Source of the DNA: Comamonas terrigena NBRC 13299
GTDB taxonomy: Bacteria > Pseudomonadota > Gammaproteobacteria > Burkholderiales > Burkholderiaceae_C
Assembly: GCF_006740045.1 (NCBI RefSeq)
Contig: NZ_AP019749.1
Location: 1,135,001 to 1,199,000, forward strand
Direction of reading: 5' to 3'
Length of the DNA stretch: 64,000 bases
Of this stretch, positions 1 to 8,089 are shown one piece after another. The position numbers were made by a program, and so were the translations under genes. Under the pieces are notes generated by a model. It ran no database searches. It saw only the letters and a program-made list of their open reading frames with translations, and was not told where the DNA came from. Each line of letters opens with the position of its first letter. Position 1 is the stretch's first letter.

Positions 1-616
1 CCTGCAGCCAGTCCTCCAGGGCGGCTGCCGCACGCAGGGCCACGTCGGCAGCGCTTTCCCCTGGCAAGGCGTGGCGTGCATCCGGGCTGGGCACGGTGGC
101 TGACAGACGGGTCAGCGGGGCATAGGCACTGCGGAAAATCTCCACATCGGTGACGGACAGCGCGCCCACGGTCTCTCCGTGGTAGCCGCCCGCCAGGCCG
201 ACAAAGCGGTTCTTTTCGGGCCGACCCAGATTGCGCCAGTAATGGGCGCTCATCTTCAGTGCGATTTCGGTGGCCGAGGCGCCGTCGCTGGCATAGCTGG
301 CGTGGCCCAGACCGGTGAGCGCGGCCAGGCGTTCGGACAGTTCCACCACCGGCGCGTGGGTGCAGCCGGCCAGCAGGATGTGGTCCAGGCGCTCCAGCTG
401 GTCGGCCAGTGCGGCGCGGATATGCGGGTGGCCGTGGCCGAACAGATTGACCCACCAGGAGCTGATGCCATCCAGGTAGCGCCGTCCGTCGGTGTCGTAC
501 AGCCAGGGGCCGCTGGCGCGGTCAATGGCCAGCGGGGGCGCGGCTTCGTGCCGCTGCATGGGGGTGCAAGGGTGCCAGACGGCCGCCATGCTGCGGTGGG
601 CAAGGGTAGAGGTCAT
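1..616 (-). CDS. bioA: BioA, adenosylmethionine-8-amino-7-oxononanoate aminotransferase (partial, N-terminal part)
   Basis: PLP-dependent class III aminotransferase of biotin synthesis; it moves an amino group from S-adenosylmethionine to KAPA (7-keto-8-aminopelargonate) to give DAPA. About 205 N-terminal residues are present and the rest lies beyond the left edge. Visible family motifs are an early WHPCTPM, GISSWWVNLFGHGHP near residue 50, YASDGASATEIALKM near residue 110 and GGYHGETVGALSVTD near residue 145. The ATG at 616 is preceded by an AGGGAG ribosome site at about 7 bases. It follows bioB in the same direction with a 152-base gap, so the two probably belong to one biotin transcript. 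The aligned motifs make the call firm; only the missing C-terminus is unknown. Confidence 0.93.
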   Translation of the reverse strand, partial: MTSTLAHRSMAAVWHPCTPMQRHEAAPPLAIDRASGPWLYDTDGRRYLDGISSWWVNLFGHGHPHIRAALADQLERLDHILLAGCTHAPVVELSERLAALTGLGHASYASDGASATEIALKMSAHYWRNLGRPEKNRFVGLAGGYHGETVGALSVTDVEIFRSAYAPLTRLSATVPSPDARHALPGESAADVALRAAAALEDWLQ

Positions 617-768
617 GCGGAACTCCCTGGGCCAGGGCCGCAGCGCGGGGCTGCGGGAGTGGTCCGTGATGGTGGCAAAGAGCGCAGGGCGGCGGGGCCG
701 TCCTACAGGGTGTGTGCCGCGGCGTTCACACGGGCCGGGCGCCGCGGCAGTCGATGGCGCGCAGGTCT

Positions 769-1866
769 TCAGGCGGCGGATGTCTGGGTTTGTAGGCCGT
801 GCAGTCCCAGCTTGTGCAGCAGTTGGCGGTCGGCATCGGTATCGGGGTTGCCGGTGACCAGCAGCTTGTCGCCGTAGAAGATGGAATTGGCACCGGCCAT
901 GAAGCACAGGGTCTGCACCGCCTCGCCCAGTTGCTGGCGACCTGCCGACAGGCGCACGCGGGCCTGGGGCATGGTGATGCGGGCCACGGCAATCACGCGC
1001 ACGAAATCCAGCGGATCGACGGGCTCGCTGTCGGCCAGCGGGGTGCCGGGCACGCGCACCAGGCTGTTGATGGGGACGGACTCGGGGTAGGGCTCCATGT
1101 TCGCCAGCTGGGCAATCAGCCCGGCGCGGTGAACCTCGGTTTCCCCCATGCCGATGATGCCGCCGCAGCACACGCTGATGCCGGCGTTGCGCACGGCGGC
1201 CAGGGTGTCCAGCCGGTCCTGGTATTGGCGGGTGCTGACAACGTCCCGGTAGTACTCGGGTGCGGTGTCCAGATTGTGGTTGTAGTAGTCCAGCCCGGCG
1301 TCGTGCAGTGCCTTGGCCTGGTGCGGCTGCAGCATGCCCAGCGTGGCGCAGGTTTGCAGGCCCAGCCCCTTCACGGCGCTGATCAGCAGGTTCATTTTTT
1401 CGATGTCGCGGTCCTTGGGCGCGCGCCAGGCGGCGCCCATGCAAAAGCGCGTGGCCCCGGCGTCCTGTGCGGCCTTGGCCGCGCGGGTGACCTCTTCCAC
1501 GCTCATCAGCTTGTCGGCCTGCACGCCGGTGTCGAATTCGGCCGACTGCGGGCAGTAGCCGCAGTTTTCGGGACAGCCTCCAGTCTTGACCGACAGCAGC
1601 GTGGCCAGCTCGATCTCACCGGCCGGCCAGTGCTGGCGGTGCACGCTCTGGGCCTGGTGCAGCAGGTCCAGAAAAGGCAGGTCCAGCAGGGCCTGGATGG
1701 CGTCCACCGACCAGCGTTGGCCGGTCGTGCCGACCGCCTGTGCAGCGGGCCGGGTGACGGGCTGGTGCCAGTGCATGGCCTGTGTGGCAGGCGGGGAAAC
1801 AGCGGCAGCAGGGGCGCGGGGGGCAGCGTGGCTGGCGCAGTCCGTGGAAGAGGTGGCGTGCGGCAT
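769..1866 (-). CDS. bioB: BioB, biotin synthase
   Basis: Radical SAM enzyme that inserts sulfur into dethiobiotin in the last step of biotin synthesis. The 365-residue protein carries the CxxxCxxC cluster motif as [13 protein letters not shown] near residue 95, followed by [12 protein letters not shown] and the late RLSAGR segment that are typical of BioB. The first 30 or so residues are rich in Ala, Pro and Ser and exceed the usual family N-terminus, so an inner ATG at MHWHQPV is possible; the outer ATG has a GGAG ribosome site 8 bases upstream and was kept. bioA follows downstream on the same strand. The 529 bases upstream hold no other gene, so the promoter should lie there. Confidence 0.96.
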   Translation of the reverse strand: MPHATSSTDCASHAAPRAPAAAVSPPATQAMHWHQPVTRPAAQAVGTTGQRWSVDAIQALLDLPFLDLLHQAQSVHRQHWPAGEIELATLLSVKTGGCPENCGYCPQSAEFDTGVQADKLMSVEEVTRAAKAAQDAGATRFCMGAAWRAPKDRDIEKMNLLISAVKGLGLQTCATLGMLQPHQAKALHDAGLDYYNHNLDTAPEYYRDVVSTRQYQDRLDTLAAVRNAGISVCCGGIIGMGETEVHRAGLIAQLANMEPYPESVPINSLVRVPGTPLADSEPVDPLDFVRVIAVARITMPQARVRLSAGRQQLGEAVQTLCFMAGANSIFYGDKLLVTGNPDTDADRQLLHKLGLHGLQTQTSAA

Positions 1867-2395
1867 GGCGAAAGCTCCGGGTCGAACAGGGAATGCCGGG
1901 CATTGTGGGCATGCTGCAGCGGGTGCAAATTGCGCCAGATGGCGCTGAATGGTCCGCGTGGCGCCAGCGTGTTTTTTGGGGAGAGGTTGAGCGTGGTTGA
2001 AGGGGTGTTGCTGCAGATTGCATGCAAGGTGGCTGCATCTCCGCGCAAATGGTGGTCAATTTCCCCTCCGCTGCCCGTTGTGGCGCTGCCAAACCGACCG
2101 GGTTGGACGGTGTTGCCGCTGTTTTCGCTGCGGAAATCGGTCTCCCGGTTAGTGGTTGCAAAAAGCGCCAGCGCTGTGACGGCCTTGGTGACCAGGTCTG
2201 GCGGCTTTGGGGAAGAAAAAAGCCGCCGCAATTCCGAGCGCAGGGCCCGGGTATGGCCTGCGCAGCAGGGTTTGGCGGTGGTGGTAGTGCACTGGCGTGC
2301 AGCGCCAGCGGGTGCTGCATGGCGGGCAGGTCCTCACCCCCGGCTGCGCGCAGCGCGACGGGGCCGAAAACAAGGGCCGGAACGTGGAGGGAGAC
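1867..2395. other. Intergenic region between scpA and bioB, no gene seen
   Basis: This 529-base gap has open frames on both strands, but none has a family signature or a ribosome site, and they read as GC-driven open frames. The only structure seen is an inverted repeat with 9-base arms, GGCGGCTTT at 2200-2208 and AAAGCCGCC at 2219-2227. It lies about 170 bases past the scpA stop and could mark the end of the scpA transcript, although no T-run follows it. The bioB promoter must be in this gap but I could not pick out a convincing -35/-10 pair. Confidence 0.5.
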
Positions 2396-3325
2396 TCAGT
2401 CCGTCGAGTACACGCCTTCGTCGGCGTCCAGCGGGGCCAGCACGGGCTCGACAGGGCGATAGGCCAGGCGCACATAGATGGGTGCGTAGGCCTCTGCCTG
2501 GGTGATTTCGATCAGGGTTTCCTTGCCCAGCTCCAGCAGCGCGATAAAGGTCACCACCAGCACGGTGCTGCCTTTTTCGGGCACGAAGATGTCCTCGAAC
2601 GGTACAAAGCGGCGGCCCTGCAACTGCTTGAGGATCTGGCTCATGTACTCGCGCACCGACAGTTCTTCGCGGGTGATGCGGTGGGCCTGGACCAGCTTGG
2701 TGCGTTTGAGGATGTCCTGCCAGGCTGCCTGCAGCTCGGAGACCTCCACATCCGGAAAGCGCGGCTGCAGGCTTTGCTCGATGTAGACCTGGGCCTTCAG
2801 AAAGTCGCGGCCATACTGCGGAATCTGGCCCAGCTGGGCGGCAGCGAGCTTGATCTGCTCGTACTCCAGCAGACGGCGCACCAGTTCGGCACGCGGGTCT
2901 TCGGCTTCTTCCTCCCCCTCTTTCTTCTTGGGGGGCAGCAGCATGCGCGACTTGATCTCGATGAGCATGGCGGCCATCAAGAGGTATTCGGCCGCCAGTT
3001 CCAGGTTGCGCGTGCGGATTTCGTCCACATAGCGCAGGTACTGGGCGGTGACATCCACCATGGGGATGTCGAGGATGTTGAAGTTCTGCTTGCGGATCAG
3101 ATACAGCAACAAGTCCAGCGGGCCTTCAAAGGCCTCGAGGAAGACCTCCAGCGCATCCGGCGGGATGTAGAGGTCATTGGGCAGGTTGAACAGCGGCTCC
3201 CCGTACAGGCGTGCCAAGGCCACCTGGTCCACCACGTCGGGCAGGCCGTCGGGCGACAGGGGCGTGAGTGCGGACGACGCGGCCAGCGCGTCGTTGTCAC
3301 CGGCCTGGGAGGCGCGCTGCTTCAT
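2396..3325 (-). CDS. scpA: ScpA, segregation and condensation protein A
   Basis: Kleisin subunit of the SMC-ScpAB condensin that compacts and segregates the chromosome in the cytoplasm. The 309-residue protein has the kleisin signature FEGPLDLLLYLIRKQNFNI near residue 70, then IPMVDVTAQYL and EYLLMAAMLIEIKSRMLLP, followed by a charged linker and a C-terminal winged-helix region. Its first 45 residues are a low-complexity extension. DUF3460 lies 95 bases upstream on the same strand and may be co-transcribed. No scpB is adjacent, so the partner must be elsewhere. Confidence 0.95.
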   Translation of the reverse strand: MKQRASQAGDNDALAASSALTPLSPDGLPDVVDQVALARLYGEPLFNLPNDLYIPPDALEVFLEAFEGPLDLLLYLIRKQNFNILDIPMVDVTAQYLRYVDEIRTRNLELAAEYLLMAAMLIEIKSRMLLPPKKKEGEEEAEDPRAELVRRLLEYEQIKLAAAQLGQIPQYGRDFLKAQVYIEQSLQPRFPDVEVSELQAAWQDILKRTKLVQAHRITREELSVREYMSQILKQLQGRRFVPFEDIFVPEKGSTVLVVTFIALLELGKETLIEITQAEAYAPIYVRLAYRPVEPVLAPLDADEGVYSTD

Positions 3326-3420
3326 GGGTGCTGCAATTCAAGGAGCCGCGGGTGCGCACGGGGTGGCGCACGCGGCCCGTAGGACTGTGCAGGGTACACA
3401 GCCGGGCAGACCGCCTGGGA

Positions 3421-3627
3421 TCAGCTGGCGTTGGTCTGGTAGACGTAGGGCTTCTGGGCCACCTGGGCCTGGGCGGTGTCTGCCGCCACTTCATAGTTCA
3501 CGTTCTTGTCCCACAGCAGGGCGCGACCGGCCAGCTGCTGGGATTCCAGCGCGGGGTTCTGCTTCTTCAGCTCGTTCAGGAACTGGGTGGTTTCGGATTG
3601 GTAGTCGGGACGGCGGAAGATGGACAT
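3421..3627 (-). CDS. DUF3460 family small protein
   Basis: A 68-residue protein that starts MSIFRRPDYQSETTQFLNEL and matches the small betaproteobacterial DUF3460 family in length and N-terminal motif. No function is known. It has no signal peptide or membrane segment and is probably cytoplasmic. A GAGAGG ribosome site lies about 9 bases before the ATG, and TAAAAT just upstream on the minus strand may be its -10 element. Its position ahead of scpA is a recurrent Burkholderiales arrangement, so a link to chromosome organisation is possible but unproven. Confidence 0.85.
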   Translation of the reverse strand: MSIFRRPDYQSETTQFLNELKKQNPALESQQLAGRALLWDKNVNYEVAADTAQAQVAQKPYVYQTNAS

Positions 3628-3663
3628 GTGGGTAAACCTCTCAGAAGAGGGGATTTTAGCGGT

Positions 3664-4140
3664 TCACGGGCGGATCGCCTGGCGAGCGTCGTCCAGGCTG
3701 TCCTGGGCGAAGGCCTTGCACTCCTCGGAGGCCAGAGGGTGGTGCAGCAGCTGCTCCAGCACGGCGGCGTAATCGGCCGGGCGCACCGGATTGGGGCCGC
3801 AGGGCAGATCCAGCCCCTCGGCACGCACGGCGCGGTCCAGCCAGCCCATGACCTGCACGCTGGGCTGGCGCTGCAGCGAGGCCAGCAACGCCGGGGTGTA
3901 GGCGGTCAGCGGGTGTTCTTCAATCAGGCTGCCGAACGGGCCGGGGCCGCCGTAGTCCAGCGTGGGATAGGTTTCGATCAGCTGCAGGATCTGGGGCAGA
4001 AGTTGCTCCAGGGGCTGGGCGGCCAGCTGTTCCATGTGGTCGTACACGGGGTCGATCACCAGCCATTTGTTGTCCTGCTGCAGTGCTTCAGCGGCACAGG
4101 CGTGAAATTGGGCGAACAGATCGGGCAGGGAAGCAGACAT
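3664..4140 (-). CDS. Conserved hypothetical protein
   Basis: A 158-residue acidic, mostly helical protein that starts MSASLPDLFAQFHACAAEAL. I do not recognise a domain. It lacks a signal peptide and membrane segments and holds three cysteines scattered without a metal motif. The frame continues upstream, but the ATG at 4140 is the most likely start because the sequence before it does not look coding. It ends 36 bases before the DUF3460 start, so it could be the first gene of a unit with DUF3460 and scpA. Confidence 0.7.
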   Translation of the reverse strand: MSASLPDLFAQFHACAAEALQQDNKWLVIDPVYDHMEQLAAQPLEQLLPQILQLIETYPTLDYGGPGPFGSLIEEHPLTAYTPALLASLQRQPSVQVMGWLDRAVRAEGLDLPCGPNPVRPADYAAVLEQLLHHPLASEECKAFAQDSLDDARQAIRP

Positions 4141-4287
4141 GGGCGGGCGGATACTCAGTGAAAGAACGTCATCATGCCCTGTTCGCCGGGCGGAACTGCC
4201 AAGGTGCTGCGCGCAGCGGGCCTGCAAGCCCGCTAGACTGGCGGGACTGTATGGTTGCAGTGCAGCATGATGGACAGGACAAAGCCC

Positions 4288-4791
4288 ATGAAATCTTTCT
4301 CGCGTATCGCAGGCATGCTGGCGGCCGTGGCGCTGGGCGCCGTGGGCCTGGTGGGCTGTGACCAGCACAAGATCGACAAGTTGGAAGAAGGCCTGTCCAC
4401 CGAAGCCGATGTGCGTGCCGAATTCGGGGAGCCGGCCTATGTGTGGAACGAGTCTGACGGCTCGCGCACCTTTGAATACAACCGCCAGCCAGCCGGTCAC
4501 CGCAACTACATGGTCACCATCGGTCCGGACGGCAAGATGAGCGCGCTGCGCCAGGTGCTGGCGCCGCACATGTTCGAAAAGATCCAGCCCGGCATGACGG
4601 ACGAGCAGGTCCGCCGCATGCTGGGCATGCCGGCCAAGCGCATGCGGTTTGCACTGAAGCAGGAGACGGACTGGGACTGGCAGTGGATCGACCCGCCCAA
4701 CCGCGAGATGGTGTTCACGGTGACTTTCAGCGACGAAGGCCGGGTGATCCGCAGCGCTTCGGTGCAAAAACGCGCGTCAGGCGAGCACTGA
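4288..4791 (+). CDS. Lipoprotein with BamE/OmlA (SmpA)-like fold
   Basis: A 167-residue predicted outer-membrane lipoprotein. It has a basic start (MKSFSRIAG), a hydrophobic stretch and a lipobox LVGC that puts the lipidated cysteine near residue 24. Two similar repeats follow, KLEEGLSTEADVRAEFGEPAYVW and KIQPGMTDEQVRRMLGMPAKR, each of the G-x-[ST]-x-x-x-V-x-x-x-[FL]-G-x-P type found in BamE/OmlA. Such proteins assist outer-membrane assembly. Two earlier in-frame ATGs (from 4255) exist; 4288 was chosen because an AGGAC site precedes it and it gives a clean signal peptide. A hairpin terminator follows at 4881. Confidence 0.82.
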   Translation: MKSFSRIAGMLAAVALGAVGLVGCDQHKIDKLEEGLSTEADVRAEFGEPAYVWNESDGSRTFEYNRQPAGHRNYMVTIGPDGKMSALRQVLAPHMFEKIQPGMTDEQVRRMLGMPAKRMRFALKQETDWDWQWIDPPNREMVFTVTFSDEGRVIRSASVQKRASGEH

Positions 4792-4880
4792 CCGCGGTGT
4801 GGCCCCGGATGTGCGTGGTGATTGCACCACGGCAGTGAATGGGGTTGCTGCGTTGCAGCAAAATACGGGCTGAGCGACGT

Positions 4881-4913
4881 GCTTGCAGGCATTCATCTTG
4901 CAAGCGTTTTTTT
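4881..4913 (+). terminator. Rho-independent terminator after the BamE-like lipoprotein gene
   Basis: GCTTGCA at 4881-4887 pairs with TGCAAGC at 4899-4905 across an 11-base loop, and seven T follow at 4907-4913. It lies about 90 bases after the stop and before the YitT-type gene. Confidence 0.6.
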
Positions 4914-4957
4914 GCCGGCGGCACAACTGCCGGTGCAACGTCGCAAAGGTCCATACC

Positions 4958-5650
4958 ATGGCTCACACTGTCACTGCATCCACCTCCGCCCCCCTGGCGG
5001 CCGGCGTTTCTGCCGGCACCGCCTCCAGCCCCCTTGCAGCGGCTGAACCCCCTTCCGGCCTACGCCACGGCACTTTCGAAGATGCCCAGGCCCTGTTCAC
5101 CGGCTCCCTGTTTGTGGGCATCACCATGATGATGTTCTCCCAGGCCGGGCTGCTGACGGGTAGCACGGCCGGTCTGGCCTTTGTGCTGCACTACGCCACC
5201 GGCTGGCCGTTTGGTGCGATTTACTTTGCCATCAATATCCCGTTTTACTGGTTTTCCTGGAAACATATCGGCCGGGTATTCACGATCAAGACATTTGTAA
5301 GTGTGGGCATACTTTCGTTGATTATGGAGCTGGGACCCCGCTTCATCCACATCGATTATCTGCACCCGGTGTTTGCGGCCATCGCCGGCGGTCTGCTGAT
5401 GGGCACCGGCATCCTGTTTCTGGCACGCCACCGCTCCAGCCTGGGCGGGGCCACCATTGCCTCGCTGTACCTGCAGGAACGCTATGGCATCCGCGCCGGC
5501 AAGGTGCAGATGGCCATCGACTGCACGGTGGTGATGCTGGCGCTGTGGGTGGTGCCGTGGGAGCGCGTGGCCTGGTCCGTGCTGGCGGCGGTGGTCATGG
5601 GCGTGTTTCTGGCGGTGAGCCACCGGCCAGGGCGCTATCGCGGCATCTAG
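4958..5650 (+). CDS. YitT/DUF161-family membrane protein
   Basis: A 230-residue integral membrane protein with about five hydrophobic segments and the YitT-type stretches MMMFSQAGLLTGSTAGLAFVLHYATG and GGLLMGTGILFLARHRSSLGG. The family's transport role is not established. Its first 45 residues are an Ala/Ser/Thr-rich tail not usual in the family. The ATG at 4958 is preceded by AAAGGT at about 8 bases; an upstream in-frame start at 4883 would add a Cys/His-rich stretch that overlaps the terminator and is unlikely. The gene has its own terminator at 5682. Confidence 0.85.
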   Translation: MAHTVTASTSAPLAAGVSAGTASSPLAAAEPPSGLRHGTFEDAQALFTGSLFVGITMMMFSQAGLLTGSTAGLAFVLHYATGWPFGAIYFAINIPFYWFSWKHIGRVFTIKTFVSVGILSLIMELGPRFIHIDYLHPVFAAIAGGLLMGTGILFLARHRSSLGGATIASLYLQERYGIRAGKVQMAIDCTVVMLALWVVPWERVAWSVLAAVVMGVFLAVSHRPGRYRGI

Positions 5651-5681
5651 GGCTGGGAGGTTTTTCCTCCGTCCATCGATA

Positions 5682-5707
5682 AAAGGCCTCGCAAGAGGCC
5701 TTTTTTT
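5682..5707 (+). terminator. Rho-independent terminator after the YitT-type gene
   Basis: A nine-base stem, AAAGGCCTC and GAGGCCTTT, closes a GCAA tetraloop and runs into a T-tract. It begins 32 bases after the stop codon. Confidence 0.92.
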
Positions 5708-5774
5708 GTATCCCTGCAATCACATGGAATGCACTCGGGAATTGATAAATGAACTGTATTGCAATCTGAGTTTC

Positions 5775-5780
5775 TATAAT
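5775..5780 (+). promoter_or_regulatory. Candidate -10 element of the MASE2-GGDEF gene
   Basis: A perfect TATAAT lies in the most AT-rich stretch of the neighbourhood (5730-5810). No good -35 hexamer is found at 16-18 bases, so this is a weak or activator-dependent promoter candidate. Transcription from here would leave a leader of about 100 bases before the ATG at 5891. Confidence 0.45.
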
Positions 5781-5890
5781 TAAAAGCTAATAAATAATAA
5801 AAGCGTCAGCGGGTGCCAAGCGCCGGCGCGCTTGGCACATCAACCGCAGCCGCAGGCCACCGTGCCACAGGGAGGAGACAGGTCGAGCCC

Positions 5891-7075
5891 ATGCTTGATC
5901 GGCCCTGCAGAAGGTTGCACACCTTCCGTGGATCACACCGTATGGCCGCAAGTCACACCGCTGTTGCCCCGCGCGCCCATTGGGCGGTGCGCATGAACTG
6001 GAAAAACCGCAGCACCTCGTTCGCCTTGCTGGGCCTGGCCCTGGGCAGCCAGGTGCAGGCCCAGCACGGTGCGGTCTGGCTGTGGGGGCTGCTGGTGCTG
6101 CAATTTCTGGTCTATCCCCACCTGCTGTATGTGCGCGGCCTGTATGCCGACCACCCGCGCAAGGCCGAAGTGCAGCACATGCTGGCCGATGCGCTGTGCT
6201 TTGGTGCCTGGGCGGCGGTGCTGGACTTTTCGCTGTGGGTGAGCTTCATCCTGTTCGTGGGGGCCAGTGTCAATCTGCTGGCGTTCCGCAGCTGGCTGGG
6301 CTGGCTGGAGGCCCTGGTGGCCATGGCGGTGGGGGTGTTGCTGGTCGGTTTGGTGCGCCCGCTGCACTTTGTGCCCGACAGCAGCATGCTGACCACGGTG
6401 CTGTGCATGGCCACGCTGATGGCGTTTCTGGCGGTGTTTGCTCAGAACAGCTACCGGCGTGCCACCGTGCTGCACCAGCAGCGCAGCCAGTTGCGCAACA
6501 AGCTGGAAGAGATCCGTGCACTCAAGGACCGCCTGACCGAGCAGGCCGAGCGCGACCCGCTGACCGGCCTGCTCAACCGCCGCATGCTGGAAGACAGCCT
6601 GCCGCGTCTGCTGGAGTCCTGCCGGGTGCGCCAGACCAGCCTGGCGCTGATGCTGCTGGACGTGGATTTCTTCAAGCAGACCAATGACCGCCACGGCCAT
6701 GCGGCGGGCGACCAGTTGCTGCAGTCTCTTGCCCGCCACCTGCAGCATTCCTGCCGGTCGCAGGACATGGTGTTCCGCTACGGCGGAGATGAGTTCCTGG
6801 TGCTGTTTCCCGATACGCCGATCGAGGCCGCCTGGGAGCGTGCCCAGACGCTGCGCCAGGCATTTGCCGGCAGCCCGCGGCGGCTGGAGCGCCATACGGT
6901 GCATGCCACGTTGTCGTGCGGGCTGGCGGCGTTTCCCGTCCATGCCGGCCAGGCCAAGGCCTTGATGGAGCGTGCGGACGATGCGCTCTATCGGGCCAAG
7001 GCCCTGGGGCGCAACCGCGTGGCGGTGTATGCCGCATGCCAGCCGGATGCGCGCACAGCCTGCACCGTGCTGTAA
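5891..7075 (+). CDS. MASE2-GGDEF diguanylate cyclase
   Basis: Inner-membrane enzyme of 394 residues that makes cyclic di-GMP from two GTP. An N-terminal part of about 170 residues with five or six hydrophobic helices resembles the MASE2 sensor domain of AdrA (the FLVYPHLLYVRGLYADHP region). A short coiled-coil linker follows, then a GGDEF domain with DPLTGLLNRR, LDVDFFKQTNDRHGHAAGD and the intact active motif YGGDEF. An RSQD sequence five residues before GGDEF matches the product-inhibition I-site. The ATG at 5891 was chosen because GGAGGAG lies upstream (13 bases away, a little far); inner ATGs at 5942 and 5995 are alternatives. No EAL domain is present. Confidence 0.9.
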   Translation: MLDRPCRRLHTFRGSHRMAASHTAVAPRAHWAVRMNWKNRSTSFALLGLALGSQVQAQHGAVWLWGLLVLQFLVYPHLLYVRGLYADHPRKAEVQHMLADALCFGAWAAVLDFSLWVSFILFVGASVNLLAFRSWLGWLEALVAMAVGVLLVGLVRPLHFVPDSSMLTTVLCMATLMAFLAVFAQNSYRRATVLHQQRSQLRNKLEEIRALKDRLTEQAERDPLTGLLNRRMLEDSLPRLLESCRVRQTSLALMLLDVDFFKQTNDRHGHAAGDQLLQSLARHLQHSCRSQDMVFRYGGDEFLVLFPDTPIEAAWERAQTLRQAFAGSPRRLERHTVHATLSCGLAAFPVHAGQAKALMERADDALYRAKALGRNRVAVYAACQPDARTACTVL

Positions 7076-7102
7076 GCGCCGGGTCGCCGGCAACCGCGGA
7101 CA

Positions 7103-7126
7103 TGAAAAAGCCCCGCAGAGCGGGGC
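7103..7126 (-). terminator. Rho-independent terminator of the soxZ transcript
   Basis: Read on the minus strand, GCCCCGC and GCGGGGC form a stem around a TCT loop, followed by TTTTTC. It lies about 50 bases after the soxZ stop. Confidence 0.85.
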
Positions 7127-7177
7127 CGAGGCCGGGGGAAAGGGGGGGGTGCGCCTTGCATGGCGCATGCTGCGGCG

Positions 7178-7513
7178 TCAGGCCACGGTGATGGCTTTTT
7201 CGGCTTTCAGCGTCTGGCCGCCGTCATCCTTCCAGTGGAAGTGCAGCGTGCCGCTCTGGCGGGCCAGGAAGGTGAATTCGATGTAGGGGTTCTGGGCCAC
7301 GGAGATGCCGGGCGTCCAGGCAAACAGCAGGGCATCGTCCAGCCGGGCTTCAAAGCGGTTGACGATGTTGCGCGGGCGCAGCTTGCCGGTGGCCGGGTCG
7401 GTGCGCAGGCCGCTTTCCATCACATGTTCGATCTGTGCGCGCACGCGCAGCACTTCGCCCTTTTTGGGGCTGGCATTGCTGACCCAGATGCGGGGGGGCT
7501 TGGAAGGGTTCAT
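7178..7513 (-). CDS. soxZ: SoxZ, sulfur-compound chelating/binding protein
   Basis: Periplasmic partner of SoxY; the SoxYZ complex carries sulfur intermediates as adducts on the SoxY cysteine. The 111-residue protein has the SoxZ pattern VRAQIEHVMESGLRTD, NIVNRFEARLDD and AQNPYIEFTFLARQSG and a beta-rich fold. It has no signal peptide of its own, as is usual, and would be exported bound to Tat-targeted SoxY. The ATG at 7513 lies 14 bases after the soxY stop and has a GGAG site in that gap. A terminator follows, so it is the last gene of the fccB-like/soxY/soxZ unit. Confidence 0.95.
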   Translation of the reverse strand: MNPSKPPRIWVSNASPKKGEVLRVRAQIEHVMESGLRTDPATGKLRPRNIVNRFEARLDDALLFAWTPGISVAQNPYIEFTFLARQSGTLHFHWKDDGGQTLKAEKAITVA

Positions 7514-7527
7514 GGAGGCTCCTTGGC

Positions 7528-8022
7528 TCACATGCCGCAGCCGCTGGCGGCAACGGTGACGGCCTGCTTGGCCACCAGTACCTTGCCGCTTTTCATGCGG
7601 GCCAGGGCGTGGATGGTCTGCGTTTGCGACAGGCGCACGCGCACGGCGGCTTCGGCCGTGCCCGTCAGCGCGGTGAAGTGCAGGCGGCAGGTCAGCGGCG
7701 AGGGGTTGAGTTCGGCCAGCACGATGATTTCCTCGCACCAGTCCTGCTCGGTGATGGGGGCCGTGACTTTCACCTTGACCGGCACGGCGCTGGGGTTGTC
7801 GGCCAGGGCCGGCACGTCCAGCTGCAGGCCGTCGGCCACGGGCGTGGCACTGCCGGTGAACTGGTCCACCTGCTTCTTGAATTCGGCCGGATTCGGGGCC
7901 AGCGGGCCGACCAGCGGCGCCTTGGCGCCGGTCGCGCTGCTTTGCTGGGCCAGTGCGGCCACCGGCAGGGCCAGCGCTGCCGCGCCCAGTACCAGGCTTC
8001 TGCGGGAGGTGTGGTGAAGCAT
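7528..8022 (-). CDS. soxY: SoxY, sulfur covalently-binding carrier protein
   Basis: Periplasmic carrier whose C-terminal cysteine holds the sulfur substrate during Sox-type oxidation. The 164-residue protein starts with a twin-arginine signal (RRSLVLGAAALALPVAALAQ). The middle matches SoxY, with PITEQDWCEEIIVLAELNPSP and VRVRLSQTQTIHALARM. The C-terminus ends ASGCGM, not the usual GGCGG; the carrier cysteine and its flanking glycines remain, but the first glycine is serine and the last is methionine. It also has two internal cysteines. It lies 67 bases after the flavoprotein gene, with a strong hairpin between them, and 14 bases before soxZ. Confidence 0.94.
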   Translation of the reverse strand: MLHHTSRRSLVLGAAALALPVAALAQQSSATGAKAPLVGPLAPNPAEFKKQVDQFTGSATPVADGLQLDVPALADNPSAVPVKVKVTAPITEQDWCEEIIVLAELNPSPLTCRLHFTALTGTAEAAVRVRLSQTQTIHALARMKSGKVLVAKQAVTVAASGCGM

Positions 8023-8064
8023 GAAGTCGGTCTACCTTTTTTGCTATCGGTCGCTATGCAGAAC

Positions 8065-8084
8065 CCGGGCGGCATCCCGCCCGG
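8065..8084 (-). other. GC-rich hairpin between the flavoprotein gene and soxY
   Basis: CCGGGCGG at 8065-8072 and CCGCCCGG at 8077-8084 form an 8-base perfect stem with a 4-base loop, starting just past the flavoprotein stop codon. No T-tract follows on the minus strand, so it is more likely an mRNA stabiliser or processing stem than a terminator. Confidence 0.55.
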
Positions 8085-8089
8085 AGGGC

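Noticed and set aside
1506..2231. A 241-codon minus-strand frame in the bioB upstream region
   Set aside because: It shares DNA with bioB in another frame, and its unique part is low-complexity Pro/Leu/Ser sequence; I treat the gap as non-coding.
799..2505. A 568-codon plus-strand open frame across bioB and the gap before scpA
   Set aside because: It reads through bioB in antisense and has no recognisable domain.
4822..4960. An upstream extension of the YitT-type protein (from 4883)
   Set aside because: The extra residues are Cys/His-rich, overlap a terminator hairpin and lie before a good ribosome site at the chosen ATG.
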